Shown: positions 22,132 to 33,847 of the stretch, one piece after another | Layout of the letters: every line of letters begins with the position of its first letter | How positions within the stretch are numbered: the stretch's first letter is position 1 | Assembly: GCA_028554755.1 (NCBI GenBank) | Contig: JAPTOF010000007.1 | Span: forward strand, 4,682,001-4,746,000 | Direction of reading: 5' to 3' | Length of the DNA stretch: 64,000 bases | Source: Cordia subcordata | Lineage: Eukaryota; Streptophyta; Magnoliopsida; Boraginales; Cordiaceae | Program-made: the position numbers and the translations under genes | The notes under the pieces: generated by a model | What the model was told of the DNA's origin: nothing | The model's database searches: none | Seen by the model: only the letters and a program-made list of their open reading frames with translations

Positions 22132-22764
22132 TTTCGGTTCTTCTGCTCAGCAGTTACCACATGAGCTAGGTATTCTGCACAACCTCTTTGCAGTGACTTT
22201 CATGCCTTCAAAGCATAGATAATGCAAGGTGTTTGCAAATGTCTTCCCTAGATTTCAAATTCCGGCTCCCCTGGCAATCGGAATATGATTTTCTTTGTGA
22301 TGCAATCCACGTGACCATGATAAGCGGATAACCAATCCATCCCCCAAGATAACATTAAAGCCTTTCATGTCTAAGTTGATTAAATCAGCTAATAATTCTT
22401 TTTCCTCTAGATGTACTACACAGTTTCTGTAAATCATATCTGTCGTAATCGAGGGCCTAGTGGGAGTTTCAACACACAATTCTATCCTCAATGACTCAGA
22501 TGTGATACCCAATAAAGATGCAAATAACGGGGACATAAATGAATATGCAGACCCAGTGTCAAACAGAATATGAGCACAAACATTAAAAATTGGAAAAATA
22601 CCTGTTACCACAGTATCTGATGCCTGTGCATCCCCATATGTCATGGCATACACCCTGGTCCTAGCCTGAAATCGTTGGCTACCACCCCTGGCCTCTGACT
22701 GTTGCGTTGGCCTAATCGCTGGGGACTGAACCTGACTCGATGTAGATGGTTGAGTAGGCTGCAC
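22132..22764 (-). pseudogene. Gypsy aspartic protease region
   Basis: An open stretch of 169 codons ending at 22255 contains ILFDTGSAYSFMSPLFASLL, with the retropepsin DTG motif intact, followed by DLINLDMKGFNVILGDGLV, where plant gypsy proteases usually have D.ILGMDWL. The DWL part is altered. Between it and RT there are stops around 22140-22255. Confidence 0.85.
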
Positions 22765-23901
22765 CTTCTAGCAATTCCTAACACGATGATCTAATGAACC
22801 ACACCTATAACAACCTTAGGGATCATATGTCTAAGAAGTAGACGATTGTAGTGCAACCGTGGAGGGCTTTGGGTAATTCCTTACCTGATGCTCTGTAGAC
22901 CCACATTTATAACATCTACCAGTCAATTTCATGCAAGGTTCTGTTGGATGAAATCGTCCGCAGTTGCCACAAATTGGATCTTAAAATGCACCCTTATCTC
23001 CAAATTGCTGCCCCATTGGTATTTGTTGAAATCCTTGTCCTCTAACCCATGGAATAAATGGCTCAGGCTCGAAGCTGAATTGTTGGACGGGAGGCTTCCT
23101 CAAAGTACTAGAACTAGACCTGCCACTTTGCTGCATCATCCCTGATCTTCTTCTACCTTCACTAGATGCTAGCTTTTAGAAATGCTGTTTCTTTAAGTTT
23201 TCTCCTTTTTCTACTATTAAAGCTGTTTCCAAGACATCTTCATAGGACTTACAATGGTGGGGAGCGACAAACCAAAGAATAGATGGTTTAAGACCTCTCT
23301 AAAACTTTTTGGCTTTGGACTGGTCATCGGGAATCAAATATGGAGCAAACTCTACTAGTACTATAAATTTATCAGCATATTCACTCACGGTTCTATTGCC
23401 CTAAGTCAGAACAGAGAACTTATGAATCTTACCGGCACGGTATGACCCTGGATAAAATTTAGCTTCAAAGAGTTCCCAAAATCTTTTCCATTCAATATCT
23501 CTCGGCTCTTGGGATCGTTTCTGACCATGAGCGTGCAAGACTTGTGAAAACACTAGTAGTAAGGCGAACTGTTGTCGCTTTATCCAATCGCAAAACACTT
23601 CATAAATCCTCTATGGTCCCAGCCATTCATATGCTTCTTGAGGATCGTGCTTCCCCTTGAACTCTGGGGGATGATTCTCTTTAAATCTCCTCAATGCCTC
23701 CGCATCTTTTAAGCCCTGAATCTTACTACCTATTTGGGAAATACCAGTTGCTATTTGTTGTAACATCTCTCCAGTAATAGCACAGTATGAGCTAGATTCT
23801 TCCCGAGGGCGTTTCTCTGTCCTCCTACTCCTATATTCCTTCATAACTTCAGCCAAGAGAACATTGTTACCCATTTCCATATCAAAAGCCCCCTGATCCA
23901 T
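22765..23901 (-). pseudogene. Gypsy gag with two zinc knuckles, decayed
   Basis: The reading starts MDQGAFDMEMGNNVLLAEVM at 23901. The retrotransposon-gag core shows FKENHPPEFKGKHDPQEAYE and, in another frame, IEWKRFWELFEAKFYPGSYR, then SEYADKFIVLVEFAPYLIPD. Near the C-terminus are two nucleic-acid-binding knuckles. CYKCGSTEHQVRNY has lost its last Cys (Tyr instead). CYRCGSLDHRVRNC keeps the full CX2CX4HX4C pattern. At least six in-frame stops or frameshifts are present. Confidence 0.85.
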
Positions 23902-24031
23902 ATCCTGTACACCATAGCAAACGACAACTTTCTATTTTGTTAACTAATAAAAGGATATGACACAGCAAGCAAGGCCAATACCCTAAGGACCTAACTACCC
24001 ACACTCCACGCCTCACAGGTAATGACCTATT

Positions 24032-24043
24032 GCTTTGATACCA
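24032..24043 (-). other. Primer-binding site (initiator Met tRNA) of the gypsy element
   Basis: Just inside the 5' (right) LTR, the minus strand reads TGGTATCAAAGC, which differs by one base from the complement of the 3' end of plant initiator tRNA-Met (TGGTATCAGAGC). It is four bases from the LTR end at 24048. This fixes the orientation of the element. Confidence 0.85.
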
Positions 24044-24047
24044 CCTC

Positions 24048-25720
24048 TGTCACGCCCTCTGCTACCAATACCAACCCTCGGGCGTGACATGCCGCAGGCA
24101 TAAGCCTGCAAGGCAAGCAGGAAGACACCTAAACACAGTATAAACCTGTATATCTATACAAGAATAGCCCAAAACATGGTATTCATATGCCACCAAGGAT
24201 AATCATTCAACAACACTGAGCTTGCATTCACATAAGTTGTACTTAAGGATTGACATCATGTTAGAAACCATGCCAAAATTATATTACATTAACCATCCTA
24301 GACAAAGAGAAAAATTCGTCAAGGCAGGTGCAACCTAAATCTTATGACTGGTTCTCTCCCCGTGATCTTGCCTCTCTACCCTCTGCAAGGTAAATAAGAT
24401 ATGGGGCAAACAAGCTCAGTAAGAAGGACACCCTAGAGTCAGGCTCAAGGCCGTCCCAAGACATGAAAACAGGACAAACCATTGCATCACGTGCACCTAA
24501 TAACCATAAAAAGAAACAAAGATAGAATACACACTCTACCGTTCAAACCCAAAAATTGATAGGCAACATATCTCAGAATCATCATTTTTCGTACCACATG
24601 GACCATTCATAACCATTTTAGGAACATAATTCACAAAAAAAATTACAAAGAAGTCCCTTAAAGCCATGATATATAATATACTTCCGCGCTGTTCACAAAT
24701 ACATTGGGCCTAGAGCTCCCTGCTAGGCCCTTTTTGGTGTGGTGAATTATCTCCCACTGACTCGGGCATAGTATGGCCACCTGTGGCCCCACACCTCCAT
24801 ACGGTGAATCATTTCCCACCTACGGGCACAGTAATCATAACACTTTCTCAAATATCAGGCAGTCTCACCTGGCAGATGGTTGTCACAGTTCCAGGAGTTG
24901 ACATGTAATTTCATAAATCCATAGTTCACAAACACAGTCTCAAGAACATCTATTTGTCATATAATCAGTATAACTCAAAGAAATAGTCAAGAGAATGGTG
25001 AAAGGAGTGAATATAGTAACCCTGGTAGCTTTTGGGAGATGGTTCAGATGGAGTATCCTACCTTGTTTGGTTTGTTAACAAAATAAATCATCCTTCTAAA
25101 ACTTAGTCTCTGGCGCTACTTGATGTTGCTAACAATTAAAAAAATGAAATTCTCAGAAAGAAAGCACACAAAAGTATGTAAAGTAGCGATTTTCCCTTTT
25201 TATTTCCTATATAACCAAGGCAAATTAATTCCAAATAGCCTAATTTAAGCAATTTTTGTGAATTACTCAACATGCTGCATACAATAGTAGTTAAACTACT
25301 CAAACCACTAAACACGCAGGCTTCAATTTAGAGATGTAAACTAGCATATGAACACACAAATAACTCGAGGAATACGTTAAGCAATCACATTTTAGAATTC
25401 AAATTAGTTAATTAAACTTCCCTAAATCACTCCACTTATGATTCTTCTTGTTTTCTTCCTTCCAATTCTTTACAAAATAAAAAAAAAAAGCTCAAAAAGG
25501 GGAAAGTTGAATCGGCAGAGAAGGAACAAGGAAAGGGGTAGGTTTCTTTTGTTTTCTTTCTTTGCTATTCTGTTTTCTTTCTTCTTTTTTTTTTTTGTTT
25601 ATTCTTTTGCTTAACTAGTATAAAAGACTCCAAATTAGCCACTCAAACACACCCACACATACACTGCCTAAATATATAAGTATGCATGCATGCTACCACG
25701 TGGCTTTGCTAGGTATTACA
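24048..25720 (-). repeat. 5' LTR of the gypsy element (right)
   Basis: On + it starts TGTCACGCCC and ends GGTATTACA. It is 1673 bp against 1679 bp for the other LTR. The plus-left end is a clean hairpin: TGTCACGCCC at 24048-24057, a 22-nt loop, GGGCGTGACA at 24080-24089. On the RNA strand this hairpin lies at the end of U5, beside the primer-binding site. Confidence 0.9.
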
Positions 25721-26487
25721 TAATTATTCACAAATAAAAAGTACTTTAAGGCTTTTAAGCATTAATTAATTACTAATTAAATTTCTAAATCAAAGCTAAT
25801 AATATATATCCATAATGAATAAGAAATAAACCTTTTAAAACTCACAAATGAATATTATCTCTAAAAATTATTTTTTCATTAAATTTCTAAATTAAAACTA
25901 AGAATATATATCCATGATAGATAATAAGAGAATCTTTTGAAATTCACAAATGAACTATATTCTAAGGATTAATTGATTGATTACATAATTTGTCAATTAA
26001 AACTAATAATTTAATTATATCCGTAAAGATAAAAATAATAAACATAAAACAAATAAAAATTTATTGTATAAGTTAATAATAAAATAACTGTTGTCATATA
26101 ATCACTAACATGACACTCTCATAATACTCAAAAAAGTATTTTTTAATAGTAACATTAAATTTACTCAGATTTAATCTTTTTAAGCTCACAAATGAATATT
26201 ATTTTAAGAATTAACTGGAAATTAAATGTTTAATGCTAATAATATATATGAAATAAACCTATTGAAGTTCACAAATGAATTTTATCTTAAGCATTAATTG
26301 ATTGACCATTTAATATATTAATTAAATCTAATAATGTATATTCATAAATATAAAAAATAATGGAAAGTAAAATGATAAATAAAAAATAGCAATGCCATGT
26401 AAGCGCTAACATATCACCCTTACAATGGTACTGATATGGCACTTTCACAACGCTAAAAAATGTTAAAACTTTTATATAGAGTATAGA

Positions 26488-27100
26488 TGACACATAACTT
26501 CTTTCACATTGGTCAACATATAATTTGTTTTTTAAAAGTTGCATAGAATTCATTTGGCGGTGAACATAGTAATTACTGAGTAAATAGAAAAATACAACTA
26601 TGTGTGAAATGCAAACGTTATTTCATTTATGCACTAACCAAATATGAATAAAGAGGAAAAAATTGCACATTCCATGGCGTATTTTATGGTTTAATTACAA
26701 ATATAGAATTCTCATGGGATAAGGGGAAAAAAAGCGAGATATAATAAGACACAAATTAGTAAATATCAACGTTTACACACTACATCATATATATATCAAA
26801 TTGATAAGCAAACCCCGGTCAGGCTGTTGAGGTACTTCAAATTGAGCCTAGCAATTCACCTCATCAAGATAAGCGCTTATGTGGAGTTAAAAATGAGAAA
26901 CCATAAAGCTATTATGAGGACACCTGTACCCGTGTAATATTTAAGTTTAAAATTTTTTATAAACAGTGAGATTTAAAGAAAACACATTGTAAAACCATGG
27001 CCGTTGACCAAGAATTTGCATCAGCGGGCAAAATAGTGGCAAAGTTTTGAACTACAAAGGGATGCAATAGGTGGGAACATTGGAATCAAAGTGGCTGCAG
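26488..27100. other. AT-rich intergenic DNA, no gene seen
   Basis: Nothing recognisable lies between the Helitron 2 end and the foldback element at 27110, and no frame has family features. Confidence 0.5.
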
Positions 27101-27512
27101 TTTTAGTTAGAGTAAATTGTATATTACCTTTCTATACTCTAATTTATGTGCATTATACTCTTTGAAGTATTAAAATTAGCAAATTATTTCTTGTCCTCTG
27201 ATTTATGTGCACCTTATCCTCCTATAGTATCAAAACTAGCTAATGCCCCTTGAAGTTTTTAAAAGTGTACAAAATACTCCCCTTTCGTCATATATTTCAG
27301 GGGATATATGCATACTTTTAATAACTTCAAGAGAGTATTTTGCACACTTTTAAGAATTTTAATAGGGTAATTAGCTAGTTTTGATACTACAGGGGTTGGG
27401 TGTATATAGGTCAATGTATAGGGGATAATTAGCTAATTTTAATACCGTAGAGAGGTATGGTGCACATAAGTCAGAATATAAGGGATAATATGTAATTTAC
27501 TCATTTTAGTTA
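27101..27512. mobile_element. Palindromic Mutator-type foldback MITE (27110-27502)
   Basis: The element starts GAGTAAATTGTATATTACC and ends with the near complement TAATATGTAATTTACTC. The two halves are largely complementary through to a centre near 27300. TTTTAGTTA flanks it at 27101-27109 and 27504-27512, a 9-bp duplication typical of Mutator-like elements. No coding sequence. Transcribed through, it would form a long hairpin. Confidence 0.8.
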
Positions 27513-28984
27513 TAGTAAAAAGATAAATAATCTGTAGTTTACAACAATGAGAGAGTCAAGGAAAATGGAGAATCTTATGTAAAAAATATTGGACTCCACA
27601 GTTTAATAAGATTATGTATAAAAGCTCATATTATGTGTGTGGAATTAAGTATTAGATATAGTCATTGAGCTTGTGAGGGGTAAGCCTATGACTAAATTAA
27701 AAGTTATGATTGATCCCCTCTCTTATTTCTGATAAAACACTACTCTTTTGAAAAGACATGACTATTCTTTTAGTCTTTATTAAAGAGTAGACTTTTCTCT
27801 TACTTTCCCATCAATGATATTTGTAATCAGTGTTCATAAATTTATTATGTTTGTGGCATATAAAACTTTTTCAACTTCTTAATCCTATATATTACTGGCA
27901 AGGATCTTATCATCTCTTACTTCTATCATTTCTGACAGAGTAAATACTAGTAAAGACCCTTTATCTTTTTATAGTAGTAGCATTGTGGTCCGTATATTTC
28001 AAGATGAATTTTTTAGCTCTTGAGGTGTGTGAATTGGGGCGCCCTCAATACAACTACCACTTTCCATTTATAATTTAATATTTTTCGATGTAAGTTGCAC
28101 ATATTTTTGGAAAACCTTAACAAGACAACAATCAACCTTAAATTTGTGACAAGGAATTAAGAAATAACTGAATTGGTCGATACTATTACTTTTAAGCGTA
28201 CAATTCACAAACCGTAAATATTCTTTTTTTTTTTTGGTCGTTCAAACAGTAAAGATCCAGAGTTCATTTAAAACATATCGGACCAATTCATTTAAAACGT
28301 ATCGGACCAAAGTACTACAACCATATGATAAATAAACTTTATTTTATATGCTTTTTCCGGAATGAGGCGTACTATACTTCTAAGATTTGAGAGGATCCAA
28401 ACCCGCTTTCATTACATTATTCAATATGCTGTCCTACTAAGTTGTTTTCTGTCAAATCAGTCTTGGACAAAACAGAAACAACAACAGCATCAAACCTTGA
28501 GCTTTTTTTTCATTCTTCTTCTTAAACTGGTTTCTCTTGTGTATATTTTTACAAAAATCGAAAAAAGAATAAAAAATGAAGGGAAAAATGTCACCACCCA
28601 TCATCACCCTCCCCACCATCTATGGCCTCGCATTGTGTCTTTCAGGAATCACTCACCCTCTTGCTCTCTCCAAAGAGTATGTATCTATCTAACTTTTTAT
28701 GAAATCTCGTGTGGCGAGAGTTTCGTGAACTTCTTGTGTGGTTTTTCTCGCCTTAGAACTTTCGCTATCTCTATTTTTTTAACCCCTTCCTCTCAGGATT
28801 TGAATTTGAGACTTCACTTTTAAAAGAATGATAGTGTCAATCACTTAAACTACCTTCTAATTCCCTATTGCTATCTCTCTTATTTTTACTCTATTTTTTA
28901 TTTTTTTGAAAACAAAGCATATTCTTGCTTTTTCTTCTTTGTCGAATAACGAGAGTTTCGTGCACTGATTTTTAATAGGACAGG
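27513..28984. other. Intergenic DNA, no convincing gene
   Basis: The stretch is AT-rich. A 153-codon reading frame at 28362-28823 is rich in Leu, Phe and Ser in a T-rich region and has no family motif, so I do not call it. A direct repeat of AACGTATCGGACCA / AACATATCGGACCA (about 28270 and 28297) is local. Confidence 0.45.
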
Positions 28985-29164
28985 ATGGCAGATCATGAGC
29001 GCAGAAGGAAGGCAATTAAGAAGCTAAAGTTTGAGGGTGGAGAGGGGTTGCATGCAGATCAAGAGTTGAGATCTCAAAGTGGTACACAGAGAATCTGTGA
29101 AGAGATCGGGAAAGTTGAGGCTGGTCAAGATCTTGTTACAGCCTGTACAGCAAAGGCTGCTTAA
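28985..29164 (+). CDS. Short hydrophilic ORF of unknown function (59 codons)
   Basis: I do not recognise this product. The reading starts MADHERRRKAIKKLKFEGGE and ends TACTAKAA. It is strongly charged and its base use is more GC-rich than the surroundings, which made me note it. TTTTAATAG about 10 bases upstream could be a splice acceptor, so the ORF might be the last exon of a gene or a fragment of a retrocopy. No upstream exon with matching style was found. Confidence 0.25.
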   Translation: MADHERRRKAIKKLKFEGGEGLHADQELRSQSGTQRICEEIGKVEAGQDLVTACTAKAA

Positions 29165-31300
29165 CATCACTTTTTTTTTTCTTCTTTTAGGGGGAAAATC
29201 TATTTCAATGTTTGCTTTTAACTTTGTTCTCTTTATTGGACTATTAATGGATTTGTTCCATGTCAAGTACGGTTCTATCTCCTAGTGAGACTATTTGGTA
29301 TTAATTAATTTAGAAGGTAAGATTCTTACCATCCACTTTTATGTGTATATCTAGATGTATTTATTTTATTCTATTTTTAATCTCTCACCCCGACATAATC
29401 ATCGATTCTTATAAAATTTAAACTCAGATCGTTATTTTTGATAAAAATAATCTCAACTATTTGAGTTACTCTTAATCCGGTAGTTATCTTAGAATTTATG
29501 AGCTAATTATTCATGCTTGTGTTTATGAATTTATTATTTGTGGGATATTTATTCCTGGCTTTCGATTGGGCTGTAGCATTGCGCTTTCAGTGTAAGATTT
29601 CTATTGCTAGGGTTTAACTTACTTTCTCTCTAGGAGAGTCATATTTGGCTTTTTTGGAAAAATACTTAAAACTTTCATTTTGTGCTTCAAGAAGTTAGTG
29701 CGTTTGGTTTGCTTATTTTTTATTTTCATGTATACAAAATAAAATTGTTATTGAAGATATATTTGCTTAATTTGTTCTTATTTCATTTTTAGAAAGTTGA
29801 GAACCGTTTTCTTTAAATATTAGAAAACATTTGAAAGTTACTTTCACTATTTTCTTTAAAAAAAAATCGATAACACGACTCTCATTTTTAATGAAAAGCA
29901 GAGGACAATGCAATGCATATAAAACTAGTATAGACATAACATTCCAATAGGAAAAATCAAATATTGAAAACATGATTCTTGTTTTCCTTAGTTTTTATTT
30001 TGTGGATTAAACAATTTTCGCTTTTTGATAGCTAAGCACCTTTTTTTTTTTTTGCATTATGTTAACGTGACAAGTCAAGATTATTTGTAGAAAGCAAAAA
30101 CTTCAAAAAATATTCTCCAAAACCAAACGAATTTTGTCGAATTGTCTTTTGAAAATGTCAACAGTGTATTTAGTGTTGCATAATTAAGTAATACCCTATC
30201 TAATTTCGTTGTTAACATGTGTTCAACCTCGCGCAACCCTTTATCAGTTTTGTTTATTATTAAAATTATTATTACGTGAAGGAATAATACTAATTTCTAA
30301 TTATTAATTTAAGACAATTTACTTTTTAGGACAAGTTTCAATTGGCATTTACCCATTGAAAAACACATTCTTTTTGCGATAAGTATTTATTTTGATTCTC
30401 AAACAAAGGTAAAACTCTTAAAAAAAGGTTCAAATTCAACTTTTTTTACAAGTGAAAATTTTTATCTTCTCAAAGAAATATTTTTTAAATTACAAAAATT
30501 AAAGTATCTAAAAAAAAGTACAATCAAAATGAACATTGAATCTCCAACTTGACATTTCAGCGAAATTACAAAACCTTTTTCTTTTTCCTTAGCCTTGTAA
30601 CCTAATTTTGTTATAAAGTTTCTCTTATAACATTGCATTGTACTTCGTTCATTCCCGTCAAACGTTTGTGTTCATTTGATTGAATAACAATGGTTTCACT
30701 CTAGCTAATCAAGAACCACTTCTCTCAGGCAATTTCCTCCTTTTGTTTTTTAATTAATTTCTTAATATACGAGAATATTAAGCCACCATTTTCCAAGGAC
30801 AAGTTCTTATGGGTATTCTCCGCCACTAGAAACGCTACTTCTCGTCAAACCACCTGATACAGAGAGAAACGCTACTTTCCGTTGGACCACCAGAAACACC
30901 ACTTCTTATCCGACTTGCATGAAACGTCACTTCTCATCCGACCTGCATGTTCGTAGACAATGCAGACTAATAGAATGTCTGACAAACATCTTTATGACGG
31001 TCATCCGAAAAGGAAATGCAGGCAAGTACAACATCAATCGTATAAAACATTCTCTCTGCCAATAAAGACCATGTTCAAATCAATACCGTGTTGTTCTACG
31101 CAGCTTCATCACTTTTGTATGCTTAAAATAATACTTCAACTCCATAAATGGAGAGCACGCAGACAGATGCAGAACCACTAACCATAACTCAAAATAGTTC
31201 AATAATAGTATCTTTAGAAAACCAACACCCGATGAAAGCAAATAACAAAAATACCGAGTTGCTGGGAAAACCCAGAACACCTCAAATCACAAGAGAAGCA
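29165..31300. other. AT-rich intergenic DNA with a degenerate 29-bp repeat
   Basis: No gene is seen. About 29697-30130 has weak inverted ends (GTGCGTTTGGTTTGC and CCAAAACCAAACGAATT) that may mark an old MITE. At 30826-30945 four degenerate copies of a unit near 29 bp occur, each beginning GAAACGCTACTTCTC or a variant such as GAAACACCACTTCTT and continuing with a CGACCTGCAT-like tail in the last two. Confidence 0.45.
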
Positions 31301-31515
31301 ACAATCAACACTCAATCTGATAGGATCCGCCACCGCCTGTCGAGTACCCAATGCTGGGATCGACTGCCCGATAGACCAGGCAGAAACCTACAGAAAACTA
31401 CTACATAATAAAGCATAGCTTGAACTACTACAGCAGAACTAACAAGGACAATGTTCTCATGATAAACTTTATTGAAATAGTAGAGTTCTTTTGGAGAAGC
31501 GCCAGTACGCACAGT
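31301..31515 (-). other. 3' UTR of the left EF-1-alpha gene
   Basis: On the minus strand, the sequence after the stop codon contains AATAAAGTTTATC about 45-60 bases downstream, a plausible poly(A) signal. It has no obvious similarity to the 3' UTR of the other EF-1-alpha gene, in contrast to the coding exons. Confidence 0.5.
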
Positions 31516-32978
31516 TCATTTAGCACCCTTCTTGGCAGCAGCCTTGGTGACCTTGGCACCTGTTGGATCTTTCTTCTCAACACTCTTGATAACACCAACA
31601 GCAACTGTTTGACGCATGTCCCTCACGGCAAAACGACCAAGTGGTGGGTACTCAGAGAAGGTCTCAACAACCATGGGCTTGGTGGGAATCATCTTAATCA
31701 TACCAGCGTCACCATTCTTCAAGAACTTGGGCTCCTTCTCAAGTTCCTTACCTGATCGCCTGTCAATCTTGGTCAAGAGTTCAGCAAACTTGACAGCAAT
31801 GTGGGAGGTGTGGCAGTCAAGAACTGGTGCATATCCATTTCCGATCTGGCCTGGGTGGTTCATGATGATAACCTGGGACGTGAAACTGGCAGCCTCCTTG
31901 GCAGGGTCATCCTTGGAGTTGGATGCCACATAACCACGCTTGAGATCCTTAACAGCAACGTTCTTCACATTGAACCCAACATTGTCCCCAGGAAGAGCCT
32001 CCTGGAGAGCTTCGTGGTGCATCTCAACTGACTTAACTTCAGTTGTCAGACCAGAAGGACCGAAAGTGACAACCATACCAGGCTTCAGAATACCAGTTTC
32101 AACACGACCCACTGGGACAGTACCAATACCACCAATCTTGTAGACATCCTGGAGAGGGAGACGAAGAGGCTTGTCTGAAGGCCTCTTGGGCTCCTGGATC
32201 TGGTCAAGAGCCTCAAGGAGGGTTGGACCCTTGTACCAGTCGAGGTTGGTGGACCTCTCAATCATGTTGTCTCCCTCAAAACCAGAGATGGGGACGAAGG
32301 GGATCTTGTCAGGGTTGTATCCAACCTTCTTGAGGTAGGATGACACTTCCTTCACAATTTCATCGTACCTAGCCTTGGAGTATTTAGGAGTGGTGGCATC
32401 CATCTGCACATGTCAAATGACAAATAGCTAATTAGCAACTATCACCAATTAAACTATCTTTAATATGGTCACACTATAAAAACAACAGAAGCTATTCAAG
32501 GAACAAATAAGCTGACCTTGTTGCAGCAGCAAATCATCTGCTTGACACCAAGGGTGAAAGCAAGAAGAGCGTGCTCACGGGTCTGCCCATCCTTTGAAAT
32601 ACCAGCTTCAAAACCACCAGTGGTGGAGTCAATGATAAGGACAGCACAATCGGCCTGGGAAGTACCAGTAATCATGTTCTTGATAAAGTCACGGTGTCCA
32701 GGAGCATCAATGACAGTGCAGTAGTACTTGGTGGTCTCAAACTTCCACAAGGCAATATCGATGGTAATACCACGCTCACGCTCAGCCTTGAGTTTGTCGA
32801 GCACCCAGGCGTACTTGAATGACCTCTTGTTCATCTCAGCAGCCTCCTTCTCGAACCTTTCAATGACACGCTTGTCAATACCACCGAGCTTGTAGATCAA
32901 GTGACCGGTCGTGGTTGATTTCCCAGAGTCGACGTGGCCAATGACCACAATGTTAATGTGAACTTTTTCCTTACCCAT
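31516..32978 (-). CDS. EF1A: Elongation factor 1-alpha, left copy
   Basis: EF-1-alpha is the GTPase that delivers aminoacyl-tRNA to the ribosome in the cytosol. Two coding exons, 32517-32978 and 31516-32403, flank a 113-bp GT-AG intron and join to 449 codons plus stop. The GTP-binding motifs are GHVDSGKS (14-21), DAPGH (91-95), NKMD (153-156, split by the intron after Lys154) and SGF (194-196). Domains 2 and 3 follow, from about [20 protein letters not shown] onward, ending KKGAK. The start is the family's universal MGKEK. A leader exon lies at 33848 to about 33930, separated by an intron at 33000-33847. No lesion is seen. The protein is identical to that of the right copy. Confidence 0.97.
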
Positions 32979-32999
32979 GTTTAACTTTTAAAAGAGAAG

Positions 33000-33847
33000 C
33001 TGCAATTGGAAGGAATGAAACACATCAGATCAACAATTTCTATTCCATTGCAAGATAGATTAATAACCAAACTATCCAGATGAAAAATAAAAGCAACCCC
33101 TAAAACATCTAATTCTCACCTAAAAAAAGACAATGAATTAAAAATACATACAAAAGATAAAACGAAATTTAACAAATTCTCATCTGAAACAAATTATAGC
33201 AAATCTAATAGAACAACACTAATGATATATAACAAAACTAACAGGCCAAAATATTTTCAAAATTCAAAATTACAACATTTAACATTTAGTTATTGAAACA
33301 TACCAATCAGTTTGAGATAAATCAAGCACAAGATCATGAAAAACAATCGTTTAAACTAATTCAGCTAATTGTTTCTTATACCACAAGTAGCAATGCAATC
33401 TCATACATAAGCAAGGAATTTAGATATTCTCATATCAAATAACGTTATGAGAGAAATTTCACAATAATTGTATATAACTACACGAAAAGTTTATTACTAT
33501 TAGATCTCGCGTATCATTATATCATCTACGTATTAATGCACACAAAAACACACACATATATACACAGAATAGCACAAAAACAAATAAATCAGATGCTTAT
33601 AATTCATGCTTTACATATATATACACACAACATACACACACTTATATATAAACATACATTTAATTACAAATATAAATTCTTACAAAAGCTTACGAATTTA
33701 ATGAGAAAACCTAAAGATGCAAGTGTAATAGTAATTTCACTAAATAACTAAAAATTACATACAAAATTAAGCTATGAACATATTCAAATTCATAGATAAA
33801 AATCCATAAAAAAATACACAATTATAAATGGAATTCACAACACGTAC
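33000..33847 (-). other. Leader intron of the left EF-1-alpha gene
   Basis: The donor is CGAAG|GTACGTG at 33847 and the acceptor TTGCAG at 33000-33002, 24 bases before the ATG. Plant EF-1-alpha genes generally have such an intron, and it usually enhances expression. It contains CA/TA-rich microsatellite DNA at about 33535-33660. Confidence 0.8.

Larger units (their letters stand above)
17080..25725 (-). mobile_element. Ty3/gypsy chromovirus-like LTR retrotransposon with TAATT duplication
   Basis: The element occupies 17085-25720 (8636 bp), flanked by TAATT at 17080-17084 and 25721-25725. It has two long LTRs (17085-18763 and 24048-25720), a primer-binding site beside the right LTR and a polypurine tract beside the left, so it is transcribed from the minus strand. 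Decayed gag, protease, RT, RNase H, integrase and a chromodomain-like tail appear in gypsy order from right to left. Stops in every domain and many LTR differences show it is old and inactive. The order and C-terminal chromodomain suggest a chromovirus, perhaps of the Tekay/Del group. Confidence 0.92.
16914..26487 (-). mobile_element. Non-autonomous Helitron 2, split by a gypsy element
   Basis: On the minus strand the 5' end is TCTATACTCTATATAAAAGT at 26487, preceded by A, and the 3' end is GTGCACTAA at 16914, followed by T. A hairpin with arms ATCC-TGC and GCA-GGAT lies at about 16927-16945, just inside the 3' end. The left part is 16914-17084 and the right part 25726-26487. Without the 8636-bp retrotransposon and one TAATT, the element is about 933 bp, very close to Helitron 1 (945 bp). 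The right part shows the same motifs as Helitron 1 in reverse complement. No coding sequence. Confidence 0.75.

Noticed and set aside
28362..28823. 153-codon plus-strand frame
   Set aside because: No domain or motif, T-rich composition, no plausible start context and no supporting exon structure.
31616..32143. Plus-strand reading frames of 67-105 codons opposite the left EF-1-alpha gene
   Set aside because: They are antisense shadows of the highly biased EF-1-alpha codons. The same frames appear opposite the right copy (47515-48187), as expected for mirror-image coding DNA.
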